This document shows, in pieces, positions 59,155-64,000 of a DNA stretch of 64,000 nt. The DNA comes from Ruminococcus sp. 210702-SL.1.03 (GTDB lineage: Bacteria; Bacillota; Clostridia; Oscillospirales; Ruminococcaceae). How positions within the stretch are numbered: position 1 is the first letter of the stretch; each line of letters starts with the position of its first letter. The notes under the pieces were generated by a model that was not told where the DNA came from, did not search any database, and saw nothing but the letters and a program-made list of their open reading frames with translations. The DNA lies in NCBI RefSeq assembly GCF_020559915.1, contig NZ_JAJCLZ010000011.1, forward strand, positions 35,750 through 99,749, in the 5' to 3' direction. Position numbers and translations under genes: made by a program.

Positions 59155-60765
59155 TTAATATGTATCGATAAACAGTATTCCTCTACTATCATACACACTC
59201 TCCGTATTATCATTCCCGCACCGAATAGCCCTATCTAGCGCCATAATGGTCGCCACAGCACCGTCTATCTTCTCGGTAGACTTCTCCTTGTCGGGCTTGA
59301 TGTTGCCGGCAGGGTCGGTACGAATGAAAATGTTGTCCATGTTCCAACGCAGGATAGGCTGACCGCCGTGTGCGATCTTCTCTTCAAGCGTCAGCTTCAT
59401 AAGCTCTTTTGTCGGCGGCGACATATCTTTGAAACCCTGTCCAAACGGCACTACTGTAAAACCCATACCCTCAAGGTTCTGAACCATCTGCACAGCACCC
59501 CAGCGGTCAAACGCTATCTCACGAATGTTGAATTTTTCGCCTAATTGCTCTATGAACTTCTCAATGAAGCCATAATGAACCACATTCCCCTCAGTGATCT
59601 GCAAAAAGCCCTGCCTCTGCCATAGGTCATATGGAACGTGGTCACGGCGAACACGCAGTTCAAGATTGTCCTCAGGTATCCAAAAGTACGGCAGGATGAT
59701 GTATTTTTCGTCCTCATCTCTCGGAGGAAAAATAAGCACAAATGCAGTAATATCCGTAGTCGATGAAAGGTCAAGCCCGCCATAGCACACCCGCCCCTCT
59801 AAATCGTCATCTCTGACAGCAAAAGCACACTTGTCCCATTTCTCCATAGGCATCCAGCGTACAGCCTGCTTTACCCATTGATTAAGCCTAAGCTGACGAA
59901 AACTGTTTTCCTCAGCAGGGTTCTGCTTTGCCGATTCGCAGGCGTCTTGTACTTTGTCAATACCCACTGTGATGCCAAGCGAAGGATTAGCTTTTGCCCA
60001 TACTTTCGGGTCAGTCCAATCGTCTGATTCTTCCGCTCCGTATATCACAGGATAGAAAGTGTGGTCTATCTTTCTGCCCTTAATAATATCAAGTGCCTTT
60101 TGGTGAATTTCATAGCAGATAGACTTTGTGTCATTGCCGGCCGTAGTGATGAGAAAATACAGCGGCTGCATACGAGCGTCACCAGAGCCTTTGGTCATAA
60201 CATCATAAAGCTTGCGGTTCGGCTGAGTGTGAAGCTCGTCAAAGACAACACCGTGGGTGTTGAAACCGTGCTTGTTGCCGACGTCTGCGGAAAGCACTTG
60301 ATAAATGCTGCCGGTCGGCTGATAGATCAAACGCTTTTGTGAATCGAGTATCTTCACACGCTTTGAAAGAGCAGGGCACATTCTTACCATATCCGCCGCC
60401 ACGTTGAAAACTATGCTTGCCTGTTGCCTGTCAGCCGCACAGCCGTAAACTTCCGCACGTTCCTCGCCATCGCCGCAGGTCAAAAGCAATGCAACAGCCG
60501 CCGCAAGTTCCGATTTGCCTTGTTTCTTTGGTATCTCAATGTATGCCGTGTTGAACTGACGATAGCCATTCGGCTTTAGCACGCCGAAAATATCACGGAT
60601 TATCTTCTCCTGCCAGTCGATTAGTTCAAACGGCTTGTGTGCCCAAGTGCCTTTGGTGTGGCATAGGCACTCGATGAAATTCACGGCATAGTCAGCGGCT
60701 GAATTGTCATAGTGCGAAGTTTCAGACATAAATTTAGTAGGAACATATTTTTCAAGCTTTCGCAA
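59155..60765 (-). CDS. Terminase large subunit
   Basis: The 536-residue motor packages DNA. The ATPase half has Walker A-type PKKQGKS at about 79-85 and Walker B VVFDELHTQ at about 170. The nuclease half has GGLDLSSTTDITAF at about 310 and a late Asp in EKIDGAVATIMALDRAI at about 500. It follows the zinc-ribbon gene by a few bases. Confidence 0.95.
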   Translation of the reverse strand: MRKLEKYVPTKFMSETSHYDNSAADYAVNFIECLCHTKGTWAHKPFELIDWQEKIIRDIFGVLKPNGYRQFNTAYIEIPKKQGKSELAAAVALLLTCGDGEERAEVYGCAADRQQASIVFNVAADMVRMCPALSKRVKILDSQKRLIYQPTGSIYQVLSADVGNKHGFNTHGVVFDELHTQPNRKLYDVMTKGSGDARMQPLYFLITTAGNDTKSICYEIHQKALDIIKGRKIDHTFYPVIYGAEESDDWTDPKVWAKANPSLGITVGIDKVQDACESAKQNPAEENSFRQLRLNQWVKQAVRWMPMEKWDKCAFAVRDDDLEGRVCYGGLDLSSTTDITAFVLIFPPRDEDEKYIILPYFWIPEDNLELRVRRDHVPYDLWQRQGFLQITEGNVVHYGFIEKFIEQLGEKFNIREIAFDRWGAVQMVQNLEGMGFTVVPFGQGFKDMSPPTKELMKLTLEEKIAHGGQPILRWNMDNIFIRTDPAGNIKPDKEKSTEKIDGAVATIMALDRAIRCGNDNTESVYDSRGILFIDTY

Positions 60766-60769
60766 ATTA

Positions 60770-60967
60770 TCACCCCTTGCTTTTATGTATAGTTTCGATT
60801 ATCTTTTCCTGCTCATCAGCGGGGACACCTATGCTTTCTAAGGCTTCCCGTATGCCGCATTCGGGACAGATATGCGTGTTGGGGTACTTCCTCGAAAGAG
60901 CTGGAACATCGCCGTACTGTGCCCCACAAAGCGGACAGGTGCGAAGCGTTGTTGTGTTATCTTTCAT
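60770..60967 (-). CDS. Small phage zinc-ribbon protein
   Basis: The 65-residue protein has two cysteine pairs, CPLCGA at about 11 and CPECGI at about 33, and an acidic/Lys-rich helical C-terminus. The ATG at 60967 has GGGGA nine bases upstream; the frame to 60973 starts with TTG. It lies in the place where a small terminase subunit or an HNH gene is often found, but neither fold is visible. Confidence 0.75.
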   Translation of the reverse strand: MKDNTTTLRTCPLCGAQYGDVPALSRKYPNTHICPECGIREALESIGVPADEQEKIIETIHKSKG

Positions 60968-60973
60968 TCTCAA

Positions 60974-61426
60974 CTATCCCCTGCACTTTTCATATGCCCT
61001 CATCAGCACACGCTTGTCAAACATAAAAGCCTCGTACCCATCAAGGCAAGTTCTCAAGTAAAACTCACTCGGAATGCCGATAGGTCTGTCCTCATGCATA
61101 ATGTAGGCAAATGCTGTTATCGTTCGCCTTTTGCCTGTGCGTATACCCTTGCAGGTCAGCTTGATGTTCTGCTTGTAATAGAAGTTCGGGTAACCCTCGT
61201 AGCGGTCAAGGGCAAGTTCATCGGCAGGGTTCACTTCCCATATTGCTACCGGAACACTGCCACTTTCATTCTTCTCAATGGTGAGATAAGAACCTGTCAA
61301 ACTGCCTTTAAAAAGCAGTTCCCAGCCTTTCAAATCAGCCGTTGCAAGTATTGTCGCAGTCGGACATCTTCTTCTCATTTGAGCAACGTTCAAGTTACTG
61401 CCGTATGCTATGTAGTATCTTTTCAA
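60974..61426 (-). CDS. Gamma-glutamylcyclotransferase-like (AIG2-type) phage protein
   Basis: The 150-residue protein has the family signature YIAYGSNLN at the start and the acid block LDRYEGYPNFYY at about 80, where the Glu of YEGYP is the expected catalytic base. Family members release 5-oxoproline from gamma-glutamyl compounds. The start is a TTG at 61426 with AGGAG nine bases upstream; the TTG at 61435 touches the ribosome site and is unlikely. The amidoligase gene lies 66 bases upstream. The pair amidoligase plus cyclotransferase recurs in phages and may make and trim a gamma-glutamyl link. Confidence 0.86.
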   Translation of the reverse strand: MKRYYIAYGSNLNVAQMRRRCPTATILATADLKGWELLFKGSLTGSYLTIEKNESGSVPVAIWEVNPADELALDRYEGYPNFYYKQNIKLTCKGIRTGKRRTITAFAYIMHEDRPIGIPSEFYLRTCLDGYEAFMFDKRVLMRAYEKCRG

Positions 61427-61492
61427 AAGTATCAACTCCTTCTACCACCGCAAGACCGCCAAAGCGATCGGGTGGGTCTGCGACTAATCGTT

Positions 61493-62440
61493 TCAAGCCG
61501 CTCTGCCGTGTCTGAAAGCCGTGTCGCCGTCAAGATTGCGTGTTAAAATATCCCTTGCCGTTGCGAATTCCTCGCCGATAAAGCCTAGCCTTAAAAGCCA
61601 AGTTCTCATTGCGTATTTAGGGTTTTCGTTCTGCTGAGGTCTCGGACTAGCGGTCTTGACCTCTTTCGCCATTTGGCTGAGTGCTAGGCAAAGCTGAATG
61701 TAGCTTTTCAGCTGACCAGCATGAAGTCCGTTCTGCCTGCCGTTTGATGGTGCATCGAACTGGAAAAGTCTGAACTCAACCGTGCCTTTGGTGAATGTTG
61801 CGTGATAATTGAGCATATGGTATCTGCTTGAATTGTAATGGTGCTCTCTGTAAGAATCAGCACCCTGTGAACCGTACCAGATGTCGGCAAGGTCTGACAT
61901 TGTCTTTGGCTTGCGTTTATTGAGTTTTTCAAGGAAATTCGGGTCAACTGTCTTGCAGTATCTGTTCATTCTTCCTCTGTCAAGCTTTAAAGCGGCGGCT
62001 AAAAGGCTTTCGTGGCTTGCCATAATGTTTGCAAGGTTGCGAAGCGTCTGCGGTGTGTGACCCTTTGCACCGATGTGAATATGAACTCCGCAGCCCCTTG
62101 TTGCATCGCTTTTTGCTCCCGCTCTACGAAGTCTGCGGATAAGTTCCTGCAAAAGCTCGATGTCCGAATATTGAAGTATCGGTGTTACAAGTTCGCACTT
62201 TTCGCTGTCTATACCTGCAATGCTGACGTCCTTTTGGAATTTCCACTCTCTGCCACTCTCATCAAAAGCCGACCAAGTGCAGTAGCCGTTGCGGTAAGCG
62301 GTGTTTTCAAATCTGCCTGTGCCGAAAAGTTCTGCGGCAATGCGTGCGGCTTTCTCTCTTGTGATGTTGTTCATCTCCACCTCAACGCCAATGGTCTGCG
62401 TTTTCATTTCCTCTATCTGTCTTGCAAGCTTGTCGTTCAT
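61493..62440 (-). CDS. Phage amidoligase (ATP-dependent amide ligase family)
   Basis: The 315-residue protein starts MNDKLARQIEEMKTQ at 62440 with AGGAG eight bases upstream. Family blocks are QTIGVEVEMNNITREKAA, CELVTPILQY, CGVHIHIGAKGHT, LNYHATFTKGTVEFRLFQF and HAGQLKSYIQL. This is the glutamine-synthetase-like amidoligase group, thought to join an amine to a carboxylate with ATP. The target is unknown. With the next gene it forms a two-gene unit. The frame is open far upstream (to 62650) but has no ribosome site there. Confidence 0.88.
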   Translation of the reverse strand: MNDKLARQIEEMKTQTIGVEVEMNNITREKAARIAAELFGTGRFENTAYRNGYCTWSAFDESGREWKFQKDVSIAGIDSEKCELVTPILQYSDIELLQELIRRLRRAGAKSDATRGCGVHIHIGAKGHTPQTLRNLANIMASHESLLAAALKLDRGRMNRYCKTVDPNFLEKLNKRKPKTMSDLADIWYGSQGADSYREHHYNSSRYHMLNYHATFTKGTVEFRLFQFDAPSNGRQNGLHAGQLKSYIQLCLALSQMAKEVKTASPRPQQNENPKYAMRTWLLRLGFIGEEFATARDILTRNLDGDTAFRHGRAA

Positions 62441-62568
62441 CTTCAATTCTCCTAAACTTGTGTATTTCCCTTTCGGTGTACACATATTAACTCTTTTTCG
62501 GAGATATATCAATACGATCATTCGACAAAGATACACACAATATCTTGTGTATATCTGGCGATGGAATA

Positions 62569-63972
62569 CTACAAATTGTTGTTTTGTGCGTAATACACTA
62601 TTCCTGCCAGCACAAAACATACGCAAGGCAAAGCCACGCCGTTTCCCCACATCTTGTACTCTGCCGAATCAGAATGGGGAGCTTTAAGCCACTTGCGTAT
62701 CTGATTTTCAGTCTTAGGCTTTGTGCTTTTGCCAACAGCTTTATTGTACTCTGCAAAAATATCCTGCCACAGCTTTATCTCATCATCGGTCGGTTCATCA
62801 GTTCCAAGATCAGCACACCAATCATCGGGAAAGCCTTGAAGTCTTGCACATTCGGTTGGAGTAAGTCTGCGGACTATGTAAGTCGGTTTGCTGGACACAG
62901 TGGGCGGGTCTTTCCAGTCGCTTGCCACAAGTGTATTTGCCAAATTTTCTTCCGCCTGCGTGTGATGAGAATTCTTACTAGTGCTGTATGCAACAGCGTG
63001 TTTGTCTGTGGAATTTAAGGTGAACGAAACTTCCTCGTTAATGCCGCTGCCCATAGGACCATTCTTTTCAGCCCTGCCTATCATTGAGCCTTGAACTGAC
63101 ACAACTGCTATTCCGCCTTGATTTGAATCGGGAGGGTTGCCGCCGGTATCTATCGTTCGTGAGGTGTCCGTTTCGTAGCAGTTATGCCTTGCGTTCCTTG
63201 TTCCCTCAGAAGTAAATCTGACATCAAAACATCGGGTATCTTTTTCTACCACAAACGGCTGATTATTGCCTCCGGTTCCGTATGTTGAGGACACGGTCGG
63301 TGCGGTGTCTTTCAGTTCGGTATACCTTGTATCCTGCGAATGGTTTTCATATACCGCCGCAGGGATAGTTCCTGCACGGAGCGTAGGTGCTTTTTCTTCA
63401 TCAAAACCGATACCGCCTGCTTTTGCTGAATGTTCTGTACAAAATCCTGCCGTTTCCAAAACACAAGGCGAGTGATAAGCCTCTGCTCTGAGGGTAGTTG
63501 TCACATCATTGGTGATGTCCATTCTTTCGCCGCCTTGATCGTTCAGGCATACGCTTGTTTCTCCAAAGCCAGCCGCAAAAGTTCGGGAAGCTGTTTGCCA
63601 CGGACGGCGGCACGGTTCAGTATACCCCGACAGGCTTTCGTACTTAAAAAGTATTTTTCCTGCACTCCTGCCATCAAGATCTGCGACAAGGTAGATACGT
63701 TTTCTTCTTTGGGGCACTCCCCAATACTGAGCGTCGAGGGTTCTCCAAGCGATGGAGAAACTGTCTGCCAATATCTCTCCGGCTTTTGACCACTTTGCAG
63801 GTCTAGGAACAGAAAAACGTTTGTCTTTGAGCCTGCATATGCCCTCGAGGACCGCTTTGAAGTCCTCGCCTTTGTTTGAGCTGAACGCTCCGGGGACGTT
63901 TTCCCACACGATATATCTCGGGTATCTGCCATTTGTTTCATTCCTTATGATTTTGTCAATAAAACTTGACAC
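62569..63972 (-). CDS. DNA cytosine-5 methyltransferase, C-terminal part
   Basis: This frame holds motif VI (WENV at 23-26), motif VIII (PQRRKR at about 86-91), a long target-recognition stretch (about 110-340) with repeated TLRAG/TVSSTYG-like units, motif IX (RRLTPTECARLQGFPDDW) and motif X (GNGVALPCV). The SAM-binding motif I and the PC motif IV should lie upstream, but the frame meets a TAA at 63996-63994, only eight codons before the GTG at 63972. So the N-terminus is either missing, in another frame, or the gene is broken. The window ends before this can be settled. Confidence 0.8.
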   Translation of the reverse strand: MSSFIDKIIRNETNGRYPRYIVWENVPGAFSSNKGEDFKAVLEGICRLKDKRFSVPRPAKWSKAGEILADSFSIAWRTLDAQYWGVPQRRKRIYLVADLDGRSAGKILFKYESLSGYTEPCRRPWQTASRTFAAGFGETSVCLNDQGGERMDITNDVTTTLRAEAYHSPCVLETAGFCTEHSAKAGGIGFDEEKAPTLRAGTIPAAVYENHSQDTRYTELKDTAPTVSSTYGTGGNNQPFVVEKDTRCFDVRFTSEGTRNARHNCYETDTSRTIDTGGNPPDSNQGGIAVVSVQGSMIGRAEKNGPMGSGINEEVSFTLNSTDKHAVAYSTSKNSHHTQAEENLANTLVASDWKDPPTVSSKPTYIVRRLTPTECARLQGFPDDWCADLGTDEPTDDEIKLWQDIFAEYNKAVGKSTKPKTENQIRKWLKAPHSDSAEYKMWGNGVALPCVCFVLAGIVYYAQNNNL

Positions 63973-64000
63973 ATTGACCGCAAGGATTTGAAGTTAAGCA

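Larger units (their letters stand above)
36400..64000 (-). mobile_element. Siphovirus-type prophage (left end; continues past the window)
   Basis: All genes lie on the minus strand in the normal order of a tailed phage with HK97-type capsid: terminase, portal, protease, capsid, connector, tail, tape measure, tail tip, holin, lysin. A serine recombinase stands at the left boundary. Replication and lysogeny genes are not in the window and should lie to the right. The exact left edge is uncertain within 36331-36508. Confidence 0.95.

Overview
The window looks like a piece of a Gram-positive gut or rumen clostridial chromosome, most likely Oscillospiraceae (Ruminococcus-like). This is inferred from the gene families (rimO-pgsA-cysE-cysS run, T-box-controlled hisS/aspS, methylglyoxal synthase, AdhE, an orphan MalK/MsmK-type ATPase, DUF4830, DUF3592), consensus TTGACA/TATAAT promoters and GGAGG-type ribosome binding sites. 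No rRNA, tRNA or CRISPR array was seen.

Bases 1-36400 are host chromosome with moderate to high GC. On the minus strand they carry rimO, pgsA, cysE, cysS, a cyclophilin-like membrane protein and a lipoprotein behind one strong promoter; a large degenerate P-type-ATPase-like protein with rlmB; adhE; a three-gene operon of two dynamin-like GTPases around an inactivated M48 peptidase-like protein; a T-box-led operon (DUF218 protein, hisS, zinc-ribbon protein, two membrane proteins, aspS); and mgsA with minD. On the plus strand are a DUF3592 protein, a kinase-fold protein without catalytic residues, two exported small proteins, an RsuA-type pseudouridine synthase, an MsmK-like sugar-ABC ATPase, a GDSL-type lipoprotein esterase and an amino-acid ABC importer whose binding protein and permease are fused. 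Several host proteins (cyclophilin-like, P-type-ATPase-like, kinase-like, M48-like) keep a fold but have lost the catalytic residues.

Bases of about 36400-64000 are a siphovirus-type prophage that continues past the right edge. All its genes are on the minus strand, so the order of transcription runs from right to left: cytosine methyltransferase, amidoligase, gamma-glutamylcyclotransferase-like protein, zinc-ribbon protein, large terminase, two Fic-family genes, portal, ClpP-type maturation protease, HK97-type major capsid protein, head-tail connector genes, major tail protein, tail assembly chaperone with a canonical -1 frameshift site, tape measure, tail-tip proteins, a protein with about 14 repeats of 41 residues, holin, GH25 lysin, and finally a small protein and a large serine recombinase at the chromosomal junction.

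Two cargo modules interrupt the late operon. One has its own MarR regulator, operator, promoter, two radical SAM genes, a broken small membrane-protein gene and two tandem terminators, placed between the tail chaperone and the tape measure. The other holds the two Fic genes between terminase and portal, one of them interrupted by an in-frame TGA. The strongest candidates for undescribed biology are the dynamin/dead-protease/dynamin operon, the pseudo P-type ATPase, the repeat-built tail protein, and the phage amidoligase/cyclotransferase pair.
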